From Nemophila menziesii (lineage: Eukaryota; Streptophyta; Magnoliopsida; Boraginales; Hydrophyllaceae), in NCBI GenBank assembly GCA_029959085.1, contig JARWIR010000016.1, forward strand, positions 9,903,441 through 9,967,440: a stretch of DNA of 64,000 nucleotides, given 5' to 3'. The first letter of the stretch is position 1. Each line of letters opens with the position of its first letter. A model generated the notes under the pieces. The model was not told where the DNA came from. It did no database searches and saw only the letters and a list, made by a program, of their open reading frames with translations. Position numbers and translations under genes: made by a program. Positions 24,541-36,420 of this stretch are shown here, in pieces.

Positions 24541-25526
24541 ATATGCTTATATATTTATATAAATATATATTCATATATACATTTATACATTTATATTAAC
24601 TTATTTATATTCATTTATGATTTTAGTGAACACAAATCCACACTTACGGGAACGGGTGACGAAATAGAGATTATGCATCGTCAAAGGTTTAAGAGTTGGT
24701 TTTTGGACAAGGTATGTACTTTAGACGTTGGTTTAAATATAATCTACTTATTTCCAAAGTTCTTAGTATTATTTATGTATGACAGGTTTATGGGATGAAA
24801 GAGTTAGGTGATGTATTAGCTACCACTGAGATGGTATCCTTGGCCAGCATGTCTTTTGGTGCGGTGGACAGATACGATTCATGTGTCGTGAATGGTGTCA
24901 AGTGGGTAACTAAGGGTAAAGGAGAAAAAAGAGTGACGCAGGATTATGGAGTTTGTACCACGTACGAAGATAGACCATGTTATGGAGAATTAGTGAAAAT
25001 ATTGGAGGTTAATTACACTAAAGGGTGTTCAGTTGTCGTATTCGTTTGTAAGTGGTACAAAATGGCTGAATCGAGGACAGAACATGGGGTAACCTTTATT
25101 AACACGACAAACTTTGAGTGGGAAGACGAACCATACATTTTAGCATCGCAAGCCAAGAAAGTATTCTACATTGACGAGATTAGTGCGAAGAAATCAATGA
25201 AGGGTTGGAAAGCCGTTTGGGAAATAAATGATCGTCACGGATGGAGTCTCGAGTTATGGGGTTCGGAATCACTATCTACTAACAACGAGAGCATTAGTAT
25301 ACCTTTGGGTAACACTGGGACGGTTTCCGAACCGGAGAACTTGGCAACTACCGAGGAGATCGAGATTGACCCAGCTCATTTTCGTATTGAGATGGCTTTT
25401 GAAATGGTTATTGATGAAAACCAGGAAATCGAAGACGACACGTGGGACGAATATGGTGAAGAAGAACCTATAGAGGTTAATAGCGATGATGAACCTATAG
25501 ATATTAGTGGATATGAAACTGATTAG
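21755..25526 (+). pseudogene. TNP2-like CACTA transposase, copy 2
   Basis: Exon 1 (21755-24273) carries the transposase-associated and Transposase_21 domains, then DUF4218-like motifs (VMHCEKNV, HDCHVMKQYL, GPVQMRWMYPFERYL). Inferred splice sites: donor GAC/GTAAGT after 24273, acceptor TTTTAG before 24627, donor AAG/GTATGT after 24711, acceptor GACAG before 24786. Exon 2 encodes [12 protein letters not shown]. Exon 3 encodes the DUF4216 region (ILASQAKKVFYIDEI) and an acidic tail. Lesions: one G missing at 21815-21817, one extra T near 22750, and TAG at 23294-23296. None occurs in copy 1, and copy 1's two lesions are absent here. Family identity is firm; the exon structure is inferred. Confidence 0.85.
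24274..24626. repeat. AT microsatellite intron of the transposase gene
   Basis: About 300 bp of TATATTTATA-type repeats lie between a GTAAGT donor and a TTTTAG acceptor, so this is read as intron 1. Long AT palindromes are break-prone, and the truncated copy 1 ends in the corresponding sequence (15820-15892). Confidence 0.75.
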
Positions 25527-25602
25527 GATATTTTGTATTTGTTTTTTAGTCTTAGAACATTTTGATGGTCCTCGGAGTTGAACTTTAATTTATTTGTAAC
25601 AG

Positions 25603-26484
25603 GCTCAGTCGACGATTAATAAGAAGAATCGGCAGAACCAGAAGAAGCCAAACTAGTCAGGTTCTCAGAACCAAACCCTGACCCGCCACGGGATTATCGA
25701 GGTATAATTTATTAAAGTAAAAATAAAATTTATTAGTTATTTAATTTAATTTTTTAATAATTATAATTTTTTATGTATATTTTATAGGGTAAGCTGAAGG
25801 TTAATACGAAGGAGCCCCTGAGCTATATAGACGAGCAGACCCAAGAGGAGGTCCCACTTCCACAGATGGGCGGATACTTCGAGTACTTGGGCTATGATGG
25901 AGCGAAGGGCAAATGGGTCGATGATAGATGGGAGCAGGCTAGTGTAAGTTTTTATTTAACTTTAAATTTATTTCTTTGTTAGTTTTATTAATTATTTATT
26001 TGAAATTTTATTACAGGGACTTTATCGGGAGAAGCTTAGAGATCGGGTTATCGAGACGGGGTCCCAATCGGCTGAGGATGTTCCAGTGGAGGAGCAGATA
26101 GGAGCGTTGAAGGAGACGGTTCAGGAGGTGATGAAACCGGCTAAGAGTAGACACTGGATCCCTTCGATCAGAGCTATCTTCAAGAAAAAGAAGGACCCGA
26201 AGCCGCCTGTTTCGGACGAGACCGCAAAGAAGAACGCGAGAAAGATACAGCGGATATTCGACGGGATGAACGAGTTCCGCGCAATCCAAAGATTACCTCC
26301 TATGCCGGATGACGATGCTCCACCGAGCTCCTCTAGGTCCGATGATTTTTTCACGAAGATGCTCAAAGGCCTCAATGAATCTCGTGAAAAAAATGGTCTC
26401 ACACCGATCTCCGATGAAGAAGAAGAAGAAGATGAAGATGAAGATGAAGATAGTGATCGAGGAGAAGATCTATCGGGCCCGTGA
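25603..26484 (+). pseudogene. second CACTA gene (TNPA-position protein)
   Basis: Three exons can be placed by GT-AG sites and a continuous frame: 25603-25701, 25788-25943 and 26017-26484. The first contains one in-frame TAG, near 25655. The middle exon encodes PQMGGYFEYLGYDGAKGKW. The last encodes a Lys-rich stretch (IFKKKKDPKPP) and ends in an acidic run (about 20 Glu/Asp) before the TGA at 26484. Its location after TNP2 and before the 3' subterminal repeats is that of the TNPA/ORF1-like DNA-binding protein of other CACTA elements, but I see no sequence motif proving that role. The true 5' start was not found. Confidence 0.6.
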
Positions 26485-26754
26485 TTGACTTTCATTTTAT
26501 TATGTTTAAGACTGTTATTTTATTTAAGTTTATATTTTTGACTTTTATTAAGTTTTTATGTAATATTTTGACTTTTAACCTCGGGGTTTGACTTTATTGC
26601 CCGGGGTTTGACTACCCGGGTTTATTTATCTTTTATGAATATAATCCATGATTTCTATTTATATTCATGATTTCATAGTATATTAATTTATAAAAAATCG
26701 AAAAACCAATTTGAATAAATAAATAAAATTAAATTAAAAAAATAATAATCACAA

Positions 26755-27185
26755 TACCGACGACATTCATGTAAAGAATGTCGTCGGTAAAGATTTAAAA
26801 AAAAAACTAACATTTACCGACGACATTCAAGTGACGAATGTTGTCGGTACGTTATTTAAAATAAAAAAACGATTTAATTACTAGGATACCGACGACCGTG
26901 TTGTCGGTAATTAATTTATTTACCGAACAATGGTTGTCGGTAAAGTAGTGCGTTTTACCGGCGACCAGTCAGGCTGTTGTCGGTAAGCTAATGTTTACCG
27001 ACGACGTGAATGTCGTCGGTAAAAGATGTTGGGTTATCGACGAGGAGCCAAAACCGCCGTCGGCAAGAGTGATTTTACAGACCAACTTCTAGGGACGACA
27101 GATTACTGACGAGTTGTCGTCGGTAAAAATATTTACCGACGAATTTGGGCTTTTTACCGACGACAGCTGTCGTCGGTAAATCCGC
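26755..27185. repeat. 3' subterminal repeats of the CACTA element
   Basis: At least a dozen direct and inverted units such as ACCGACGACATTCATGTAAA, TGTCGTCGGTAAA and TACCGACGACAGCTGTCGTC, densest from 26990 to 27180. Several are arranged as head-to-head palindromes. They match the 5' set and are the expected transposase-binding region. Confidence 0.88.
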
Positions 27186-27199
27186 GACCTGCTGTAGTG

Positions 27200-27603
27200 T
27201 GAGCAAATTTGAAAAATTAAATTAAATAAGGGAAATAGGAAAATCAATTCATAATTTATATTTGAATAATAAAAAAGTTATATTTTAATAATATGCCATT
27301 ATTTACATTAAAAATTGAATTTTTATGCTAATATTTGAAGAAGAAGAAAAAAAGTAAACTATTCTTTTCCACACAAACATAAAAAGAAAGTGAAAATTTG
27401 GAAAACCCTAACTATTCTTGTTTACATAAAAAGAAAAAAAGAAAATAAAAAAAAGCTTAAAAGAAAACAAAAAGAACAGATGAAGGTCTCAAGAGCTGCC
27501 AGGTGAAGGAAATCTATCCGACGAAGGAGATGCTAAAGTTGCACCAGATTTGTCCGGTGAAGGAGACGTTAGGAGCTCGAAACTCTTTCCATGGCAAATT
27601 CAA
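27200..27603. other. AT-rich spacer after the CACTA element
   Basis: Purine/AT-rich sequence without features, leading into the small open frame at 27604. Confidence 0.35.
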
Positions 27604-27948
27604 ATGAGCTACGAACGAGATCTATACGATAAAAGAGATGCTAGAGCTTCGAAACTCCTTCCATTGCAGCTTCTTCTGTCAGGCAAGGCTTCACCGGAGC
27701 TCAACCCGACAGAGTTCACGAGATGTGAAGCACGGAAGCTCGTGAAGGAGAGCTCAGGCGAGTTCTTGAGATGTGAAGAATGGAAGCTCGTGAAGGAGAG
27801 TGCAAGAGACTTTTGGCGAGACTTCATCAAAGCAACACCAACGAAGCCTGTTGTTGTCCGTTCTCCTTCCATAGATGTTGCTACTGTGGTGGCTTCTTTG
27901 GCGAAACTTCAGTCGCAAACACAAAATGTAGTGATGTGTGAACTTTAA
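27604..27948 (+). CDS. small hypothetical protein, internally repeated
   Basis: A 114-codon frame from the ATG at 27604 (MSYERDLYDKRDARASKLL). The frame is open back to a TGA at 27481, so an upstream exon is possible. It contains a duplicated motif: RCEARKLVKESSGEF followed by RCEEWKLVKESARDF. The upstream open part also repeats a GEGD..RSSKL.P pattern. Composition is basic and charged; no known family, signal peptide or membrane segment. It could be a decayed gene fragment or chance. Confidence 0.3.
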   Translation: MSYERDLYDKRDARASKLLPLQLLLSGKASPELNPTEFTRCEARKLVKESSGEFLRCEEWKLVKESARDFWRDFIKATPTKPVVVRSPSIDVATVVASLAKLQSQTQNVVMCEL

Positions 27949-28626
27949 TGGGATAAAGGAGAGACGGAAAAAGTTTTTTGAAAAAGCTTTTAAGGGATTA
28001 AAAATTTATATCAATTAATTAGTATATATACAAAAGAAAAAGAAAAAAATGATGTATAATGGATAAAAAGATATTCAAAAAAATTGACATATGATGTTAA
28101 AATTTATTTATACTTTTTAATATTAATAATAGACCATATAAATTATTTAGATTTATGAGGATATCTTAAATAATCTGTTGGATAATACTCTTTATTTGTA
28201 ATCCTCGATGATTAAAAAAGATTTACATAAGTGTGTTTACATAAGTGTGTTCCTGTTTTTCGTCAAAAAAAAGAAAAAAGTGTTGTTCCTGTCTTTAAAA
28301 AAATAAAGCCTACGTTGAATTTCCAAGAGGAATATACCTTTTGAGGCCTAAAATTCAAAAAAGAGAATTTTAAGGGCCCAGTTTTTTTTTTATGTTTTTT
28401 AAGGGTCTAACTAGATTTTTTGTCTGGTTAGGGTCACGTTTTAGGGGGTTCACACCCTCTGTTTTTTAATTTTTTGGGGGGTATATCCCCCTATTTTATT
28501 TTTTAGGGGGTACACGACCACCTTTTTTTAAGTTAAGTCCATTTTTTAGTTAAGTCCTTTAAGTCCATATTGTCCAAAATAACGGACTAGTCCAAAACGG
28601 GGGATATATCCCACTAATATTTCATT
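27949..28626. other. AT- and T-rich spacer
   Basis: No open frame of interest. AAGGGCCCAG near 28375 has an inverted partner (TTGGGCCCTTCT near 29575), which may mark the ends of an old element around the G-rich block, but the match is short. Confidence 0.35.
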
Positions 28627-28760
28627 TTACCCCCTAAAATATCACCTTACCCCCTAAAATTACCACCTTACCGCCTCTAAACCACCACATTACCCCTAAA
28701 ATACCATGTTTGCCCCCCAAATAACATATTTACCCCCTAATCTCCTCTACTAACCCCCTG
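28627..28760. repeat. C-rich tandem repeat, about 21 bp unit
   Basis: About six imperfect units of the form TTACCCCCTAAAATATCACC. It is strongly strand-asymmetric (C on plus, G on minus), so the minus strand could form G-rich structures. Confidence 0.7.
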
Positions 28761-28799
28761 AAAAAAAAACTACTTAAAATACAACCCCCGTAAACAAAT

Positions 28800-29530
28800 C
28801 TGAGTGTGGTTAGTGGCTTGGGGTGCTGGTGCATGGTGGTGCGCTGGTGGCTGATGTTGGTCGTGGTGGTACTGAGGTGGGGTTGTTGGCGATGCATCTG
28901 AATCGATCTGGTGTTGGTGGTGGTGTTGCAGGGTAGTGGTGTTGCTGGTGTTTCTGGATCGATCTGGTGTTGGGGTTGCTGTTGGTGGTTCTGATAGGAT
29001 GTGGTGGCGCGAGTGGTGGCGAGAAGTGGTGGCGAGGGTTGCAGAAGCGCAGATCGGAGAAGGTGGGAAAAGGGAGACCTGGTTCATTCGTGGTTCATGG
29101 TGGCCTGGTGTTGGTGGTCAACGTTTTATGGCGTCGCTGTGGACCTCCAGGGGGCGGCGACAGCAACATCCCGATGGCAGTGGTGTTGGTGGACCTCGAG
29201 GGGGCGGCGAACGTAGATCTAGAGGGTGGTGGTGGTGGCTCGGAGAGAAGAGAACCAGGTGGTGCAGCGGCGTGGGAAGGTCGAGGTTTTGCTGTCGAGA
29301 ACGATGGGTCGCGTGGTGGTGGCGTAGTAGTGCAGCGGCGTGGGAAGGTCGGGGTTTTGCTGTCGAGAAGAGAACCCGGTGGTGCAGCGGCGTGGGAAGG
29401 TCGGGTTTTGCTGTCGAGAACGATGGGTGGCGTGGTGGTGGCGTAGATGGGTTTCCGTCGAGAAGAAGGGTGAGGGGGAGGGGGGTCGAGTTTTCTGTCG
29501 AGAAAGAAGGGGGAGGGGGTGGGTTTTATG
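28800..29530. repeat. G-rich (GGT/GTGG)n region with a 120-bp duplication
   Basis: GTGGTGG-type low complexity dominates. Between 29249 and 29447 a unit containing GGTGCAGCGGCGTGGGAAGG and GGTTTTGCTGTCGAGAA occurs three times (29259, 29331 and 29380 regions), within a larger repeat of about 120 bp. Several long frames on both strands cross this block, but their Gly/Trp/Arg or His/Pro-rich products are what the repeat would give in any frame, so none is called as a gene. Confidence 0.65.
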
Positions 29531-29991
29531 TATTTTTTTTAGTTGGGATCCAACTGGACTGGTTGGCTTCTAATTTGGGCCCTTCTTTATAAAACAAAGG
29601 TTGTGTTAGACCCTAAATACTCTTTTACCCAATTTCCAAAGGCATAAAGGCATCGACACTCTTGACATCATTCTTTTCTCAGGAGCATATAATTTGACGT
29701 CCATAAAGCCGATTTTGATAGAACATTGTTGAATATTCGTAGATCCTCGGAATCTAATATTTTGCGGCCCATTCCCGGTAGCTGGCATATATATGTTTTA
29801 AATATTCTTTTCTAAATTATACTAATATTCAATACCCAAATATCTTGTAGTATTGTTTTTCCAAATAATATATCTGCCAGCTTCGTCGCTTTGCTTCTTG
29901 GTTTACATGACAAATTTTGCATTTCTAATTCCTCACATTTCCCTATATCTTGTATTGTATTAATGCAAACTTACCAAATTAACAAAAGTAA
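29531..29991. other. unassigned spacer
   Basis: No gene or clear repeat. It ends with TTTACTTTCG at 29992-30001, the left copy of a possible 10-bp target duplication. Confidence 0.35.
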
Positions 29992-30001
29992 TTTACTTTC
30001 G

Positions 30002-33000
30002 AGGAATCTACTGATTGTGGCCCAATTTAGAAAAAGCTTAGGTTATAAAGCCCCCTCCCATAATTCTTCTATATAAAGCCTTTCTCTATCAAAACAAAAG
30101 ACACACTTACTATAATACCCTCACAAGACCTTATAACACTGCCGTCTCTCTCTCCTCCTTTTGCTGACACAAAGGTTGTCTCCTATATTCTTTAAGAATA
30201 TATATATATTACATATCATTTGTGTATAGGTAAGGCTCGCTCTCTCTCTCTCTCATACACTATTACTCTATTGCATCTCTATATCTCTCTCCAAATCTGA
30301 AGAAAATTCCATTCAAGCTAATCAAATGATCAAGTATGTTGAACTAACAGGTTTGTCCTAATTATCATCCTTCTGCTCTTATGTTCTTTATATACACAAT
30401 CAGTAGATTAGTGGAAGGTTGAACAACATTCGGAGTACTCACTTACTTACTGTAAACACCATGGATGAGTTATGATTTTGTATGTAATATATGTTATGAT
30501 GCACGTAATATATGTTCTGATGCACGTATTAGGTTGTGTATGTATGCATAATATGAACTCCATAATTCTGCATCTAGTTTAATTCTTTAACATGTTTAGT
30601 CAGTTAGGTTCGTATTATAGGTCACATATACCGTTAGGTATAAACCACTCATATAGTACACCCATTTCAATAACAAACAGCTGTCTACATACGAGTATCA
30701 ATGCATAGGTTTCCAGACTATTAGTTACAGACACAGTAGTATAGACAATCTGGGACAGACCATTTGAATGTTTACTCTCTACTGACCGGAACTTTAAATA
30801 CACATCCTTTCATTTTGTTATGTTGTAGTTCTATCATGAATCAGTTACTTGGAATCTTCAAACATGGTGGTGAAATCAGTTACAGACAGAGTAGTATAGA
30901 CAATCTGGTACAGAGTTTCTAGTTATGTTGTATCCAACTGAGGTTGAGTATAACTCAACCCATATTTCAATGTAATTGAGTATATTAGAGAGCTTCTCTA
31001 TATATTAATTAAATCTGCACATCAATGACATATTCAAAATATTTTCTTAATCTATTTGTCAGGTTTTTATTCTGTATTTTCATTTTATTTTATTTGTTAT
31101 CGATATCTGCAACACGTTAATTACGGTGGCTGCGTTAAAGGCTCATGGATTGAGTACATGTTAGTATTTACATATGTGTAAAGACCTATGGGAATGTACA
31201 GATGAGTACAGACCTACGGGTCTATATAAATAAGTCCAGCCCTATGTGTCCATACCTATTTCTTTAGTTGTTCAATTTCTTGCACAGAATACTTTCGGGG
31301 TATACATTTTACGATAATTACCAAAATAACTGTCGCATTTAACAACGTATTTGATAATACAAACTTAAATACAATACACGAATGGTTAAATAAGCTTTTA
31401 AGTCAAAACATTGTTTGAGCCTAAAAAAAGATTACACAACAAGATCAACCTGTTTTGATAACACAAAACCAAATCAATTTCTACAAATTTCTGTTTGAAA
31501 CAAAAAAAAACTTCTTCCTCTCTACAACGCACGACTTTTACGTGCTTTCACCACCACATCAGTAGTGAATTTATCAGTCATCAAACTATGCACAATGCTT
31601 TTTCTAATATCCTTGAATTCTGCCTTTTTTTATGCTCCATAGTGTCTCCTCTCCTCTCTTCGTCGTCATTGGCATCACATATAGTTGTGTTTGCGGAATA
31701 ATTCCCTGCACATGTCGTAAACCTCAGTTAGTTCTTTCTTCGTATCATTCTCACGCTTGTACTGGAATTTCAAAGTACACAAGTCTATCACTATTATATA
31801 TTATATCTTACAGTTAAATAAACAACAATCAAAACTTACATATGTACGATAGTCCAAATGTTCACACCTTGTTTCGCCTAGTTTGTCATCACACTCTGCG
31901 ACCTCATCATTACATTTATTACCTGACATATCAATACAAACATTTAGCTAACCCAGTTACATATATTGGAATTGTTAGCTTGAGCACAAGGCATGTGCAC
32001 TTTTACCAAGACACAATAGTCTAAACCAATTGGTCTGTACCTACAATAGTCTAAACCACTTGGTCTGGACCTACAAAGTTAATAACACGTTCATTTTTAC
32101 CTGCCACTTCATACGTTCCTGGCAAGCGATCATCAAGCAGTGGTCTACAGTCACATCCACGCTACCGAGACTCCAAATCGGTGTCGCATCTGGTAGGCGT
32201 TTTTTAATCTTCAGCAGTATTGCTTAGTCCTTTTTCATAGCCACATTCTTTCTATCCGGATCCATTCCCTCATTCTCTTCTCTTTCAACCACTACAGCCA
32301 CAACAGATGCTGACCCACCCTCCTGAACACCATCGTTTACATTCATATTTATTGTACCGTCTACATTAATCTTATTACTTTCATCAATATCTTTCTTTTT
32401 GCCCACTACCCCCACATTCACACCATCAGCCATATCGAGGTCCTTCAACTGTTCCGTACCTCCGTGTCCAGACCCTGATTGGCCAGTCCCTTCTACACAT
32501 ACCTTATCATTACTTATAGGATCTGCAAACTCACTCACTGAAAACTGTCCCTAAAGTTTGCAAGGTACTCCTCTTCTCCTTCATATTCCTGCAATACATA
32601 TATTTGTTCGATAAGCCACACACACCTATACAAGTCACTATATAAGCCACACACACCTATCTGTACCAATACACACAGACATTTTTTTTTCATTTCCAAA
32701 CCTATACGTCCAGACCATTTACCACACACAACCATCTATATGCAGATCCAATACATTATCCACATTTATATACAAATTACATACATACATACTAGTTATT
32801 GAGATACTCTACGTCCAGCCAGAAAACCTACAGACACACTAGAATGAACATAAACATACAACAAACCCTATTATACACAATTCTAATCCTATTCTGATAC
32901 AACCCTAACATAATCATATATGGGTATCGATATATATTACTAACCCTTCGATTATTTAGATAGTTTCCGTTCATCATCAATGTTTCTCATTACATATCGG

Positions 33001-33697
33001 CTCTTGCACAGTTGTGTCCAGACCCTTTCATATACAATGGTACTCAGAATCCCTAAAACTCTGAAAACTAACAAATAAATTCATGGACTACTACCACAAT
33101 TCCGAAGCCATTATTTTTAGATTCTTACCTTTCTGGAGATTATTTCGTTGGATGTTTATAGCGAAAGTTTTTGTTCGCCGCGTTTCTTCTCTCTCTCTCC
33201 CTTGTAAAAGGGTTCGTGTACTACTTCTCTTCTCTTCTCTTCACACTGTGTGGTAAGAAACCAACCAAAAAAAGCTATCTATTACATTTACATACTTGAA
33301 TAGAATCACAAAACCCTATCTATTACAAGATGTTTATTACCTTTATCACACTATGTCGTTGTATGGATGCACAAATAATTTTCCACCCTCCGCCTTGCGT
33401 TGCTCTCTCCGCTGTAAAAAGGGTTTTACACACCTTCTCCTCTCTTACCACAGTGATGTATTAAGCCAACCCAAAAAAAATGCTATATTATGTTTTGGTT
33501 TTGGTAAAAGCCTTTTCAGTACCCCGTACACCCATTAGTCACCTTTACTGACCACACACGTGACTGGAGAGAGAAACCCATTCTGAAGGACTATTTTGTC
33601 TTTCCACCGTTACTAGCAATGCATTGACTAGTTGACTATAAAGGAGGCTTTACTATATAAATGTAGAAGTCGTGGGGCTTTACATATGAATTGCCCC
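30002..33697. mobile_element. possible Mutator-like element with degenerate TIRs
   Basis: A 10-bp direct repeat TTTACTTTCG flanks the segment (29992-30001 and 33698-33707), a plausible Mutator-type duplication. The ends share inverted similarity: TATAAAGCCCCCT...TATATAAAGCCT on the left (30044-30080) and, on the other strand, TGTAAAGCCCCAC...TATAGTAAAGCCTCC on the right (33685-33640). The outermost 20-30 bp match poorly. No transposase is recognisable; the interior has one acidic minus-strand frame (32224-32538) and a dispersed motif GTCCAGACC / GGTCTGGAC in both orientations. A 32-bp segment around TAGTATAGACAATCTGG is repeated at 30717 and 30881. Non-autonomous and old if correct. Confidence 0.4.
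32224..32538 (-). CDS. acidic Gly/Val/Asn-rich hypothetical frame
   Basis: A 104-codon frame (MSEFADPISNDKV...), rich in Gly, Asp and Val, with no recognised domain. It overlaps an upstream minus-strand frame (32735-32535) ending YLANFRDSFQ by a few bases in another phase, so the two may once have been one product. It may be a captured or decayed gene fragment inside the Mutator-like candidate. Coding status is uncertain. Confidence 0.25.
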   Translation of the reverse strand: MSEFADPISNDKVCVEGTGQSGSGHGGTEQLKDLDMADGVNVGVVGKKKDIDESNKINVDGTINMNVNDGVQEGGSASVVAVVVEREENEGMDPDRKNVAMKKD

Positions 33698-33707
33698 TTT
33701 ACTTTCG

Positions 33708-34690
33708 GGACATCTCTTTTGACCCAGGCACCTTTTGGATCAAAATCCTTTTGAAAAATGCGGCCGTAAAATTATATACATCTTTTTTGATATAATAATA
33801 TAAAAACATAACATATCTTTTTTCGTTCAAAAATTTGATGTTCTTTACAAAATTTAAAAATCAAACAAATAAATATGTGTACTCCATCATCTCTTTTTCT
33901 ATCAAATATGTAAACCATTCAAAAACAATTTATTTTTAGAATGTAAAAATTAAAAAAAAAATGGTTACAGAAAGTTCAATCGATTTCAAATCGGTTTTTG
34001 GATTATCCTGAACTGCTGATCAGATGAGAGAGAAAAAATCGATAACCAATTTTGTCTGTAATGTGAGACGCGAGGCATTTATTCGTTCTATATAAATATT
34101 CTTTATGTTGTCAACCTGTATAATGTATCTCTATTTCAATACATCTCAACTTGCCATAATACTTGTCCATGTCCAAAATCTTGCCTTCTTGATTTGGGTG
34201 TACTAGAAGGATTCAGTGGGGAAGTAAATTCCTTTAAGAACTTGAAAGACTAAAGAGTCCTGGTTATTGAGCAACCACCCTCGTAGATGTGAGTAATGTG
34301 AGAATCATACTACCAAATTCCCAAAAACCAAGACTTTCATTCTTTTTGCCGCTTTACCAGAAGTTTTTCAGTTGTATTTTGCTCCTCGAGCGTCACGATA
34401 AATTAGCAACCATTCTAGAAAGTTCTTTACAAAAAACCTTTGAAAATTGAAGAATAAAACATAGTGTAATTAGGAACAAATTGAACTAATGATTTGCAAA
34501 GTACACCCTTTCTTCCATTAGAGAGAAGCTTCTCCTTCCAATCGTCTTCTTTCTTACGGAAACGATCTTTAACTCATTAAAGAGTTAAGATTTTTTTATC
34601 GTGTGTAGATCATTGGGATTCTGAGATACTTCCTAATTTTTTATCCAAAATATAAAACTGATACTTGATCCAGCCCAATGAGTTCCCGAA
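33708..34690. other. AT-rich spacer
   Basis: No open frames above background and no recognisable element ends. Confidence 0.35.
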
Positions 34691-35250
34691 AATCCAAGTT
34701 GGCGGTATACAAGTATAATCAGAATGAAGAAAATAGTTGCTCGAGGGAGAGGAGTGTTAAAATCTTCTCAGGGTAGATCTCTCAAGGCACCAAATTCTAA
34801 AGCAGGGTGATACATAAAGATCACTTCAACAAAACGGGTTTCCCTTCAAACTTATCATGTGCACCTGTCTCTGAGTTATACTGCGCCCATCAGTAGCATA
34901 TGGTGTACTCAAACATCTATAAGTACCCCTCTCCAAGATAGAATCATCACACTCTCAATATTCTCTAATTACTCTCTTTTTCTATATATTTAAAATGAAC
35001 GTGGTTATTATACAGTTGGCTTAAGCCTCTATAACTCTTCAAATTAAAAAAATCCTTGATAATAATAGTGCTAATGTTAAGCGTCGGAGTGCCATCGGGA
35101 GTATACCTCCTTATGGTCTTGACTTAGTGTCTAGTTTCAGGAAGGCTTGGAGAAGCGATCCTTGAACCTTCATTTAGATCCTTCAAAGAGTTAAGATAAA
35201 GCTCATAAATTATTATTGAGAGTAAGGTACGCAACTAACAACACTTCTCA
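34691..35250 (+). repeat. possible degraded LTR (Ty3-type)
   Basis: A CTATAAGTACC TATA-like sequence near 34917 is followed about 150 bp later by AAGCGTCGGAGTGCCATCGG (35087). That phrase resembles the conserved 'AAGCATCGGAGTG' stretch near the 3' part of many plant Ty3 LTRs. No partner LTR, PBS or coding region is visible. The identification rests on motif memory only. Confidence 0.3.
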
Positions 35251-36059
35251 CCGTTCAATTATCTACTACTAGCTCTTATCCTCTTCTACCTAGTCACACA
35301 CCTCTCTATTATTGTGTTTTTGGTTATGTACTTTATCGTCGCATTGAGTGTGATCCCGAGTGTGATAAGGGTGTGATTTTCATGCTCTATCATATTGAGA
35401 CATCTGTGGGGATCGAATTTGAATCTCATTGAGATTCCACATGGTTCTAACATGATCTGCAAAGAGTGTTTGGAGACAAATTGATACAGAAATTGAGAAT
35501 AATGTTCCAATTATAAGAAATAGATCTACTTCTGAGGTGAGGAGATAGCTAACGTAGAGGGAGGAAGCAGAACAGATGCATGTCAATAATCAGTCGAATA
35601 AAGGTTAACTACGTAAGCCAACCATAAAAACAACAATTGAAGTGGTTGAGCTGTATAATCCAATTACAATTCCAAGAGTATACTTAGTTATTTATCTTCA
35701 CAATGCTCACATCTTGAGCTAATATATATCGATAAAAAATACCCTGGCTAGAATGTGTATACTACGAGATAGAAGGGGATGAACCCTTCTTAATTAGGAT
35801 GATCTTTTGTAGTTGAAAGAGTGGTATTTGAAGAATAATTAAATTATATTTATAGGCATGAAACTTGATGTGTCTAAATAATATGGTACCTATTATTTAG
35901 GAGTATTTTGATATATTTTACCTTACTATTTCATCATATTGTAGGATTTATAGGTAAATAAATATTTATAACCCTTGAAGAGAAATGAGTTCAGAAGTAA
36001 GATATTAGAGTTATGCTAAGAAAGTAGGAAATTCAACAACGACTAGATTTGAAAGCAAA
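35251..36059. other. AT-rich spacer
   Basis: Nothing recognisable; minus-strand frames of 68-74 codons at 35286-35586 overlap each other and look random. Confidence 0.35.
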
Positions 36060-36420
36060 AAGAATAAATGCACTCAATAGAAAAGAGAACCCACTTGGAT
36101 CAACCAAGTGTGCCAATACAAGACAAATTAGGCCTCCACAAGAGCCCAAGTCAAAGTTCCATCTTCGATAATTAAAAAGAGGAATCTAGAAAGACCAGAA
36201 AGTTAGAAAAGAAGAACATTAAAAGATAAATCCTAAATTATATGTTAGTCATAATTTAATAAGAGTTATAAATCTATCTTATCTCTCGTCCTATTTCTTA
36301 TAAATAGAACTATACTAGCCCTTTAAATATATTCCACCTTTTTGGTGAAAACAAAATTTAGTTTAGAGACAGGGGATTCAACACATGTCTATGGGTATGT
36401 ATTTCTTCTTACTTTGCTAT
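36060..36420 (+). repeat. LTR-like remnant
   Basis: CCACTTGGATCAACCAAGTG (hairpin-like), GGCCTCCACAAGAGCCCAAG and a TTATAAATAGAAC TATA-like sequence occur in an order often seen in plant LTRs. There is no second LTR or internal region. Weak assignment. Confidence 0.25.

Larger units (their letters stand above)
20696..27199 (+). mobile_element. full-length CACTA (En/Spm) transposon, copy 2
   Basis: It starts CACTACTACAGATCGGGG and ends CCTGCTGTAGTG, so both termini carry the CACTA signature in inverted orientation (the second reads CACTACAGCAGG on the other strand). Dense ACCGACGAC subterminal repeats lie inside both ends. Between them are a TNP2-like transposase gene with two introns and a second, spliced gene at 25603-26484, the usual two-gene CACTA layout. 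Length is about 6.5 kb. GAG precedes the 5' end; GAG also occurs one base after the 3' end, so the 3-bp duplication is imperfect. The transposase is mutated, so the element would need help in trans to move. Confidence 0.92.

Noticed and set aside
28770..29592. Several overlapping long frames on both strands
   Set aside because: Gly/Trp/Arg- or His/Pro-rich products follow from the GGT-rich repeat; every frame is open, none resembles a protein family.
30060..30360. Promoter-like TATA box, CT-rich leader and GTAAGG donor suggesting a host gene start
   Set aside because: The TATA sequence is part of the inverted repeat shared with 33640-33690, and no following exon could be recognised.
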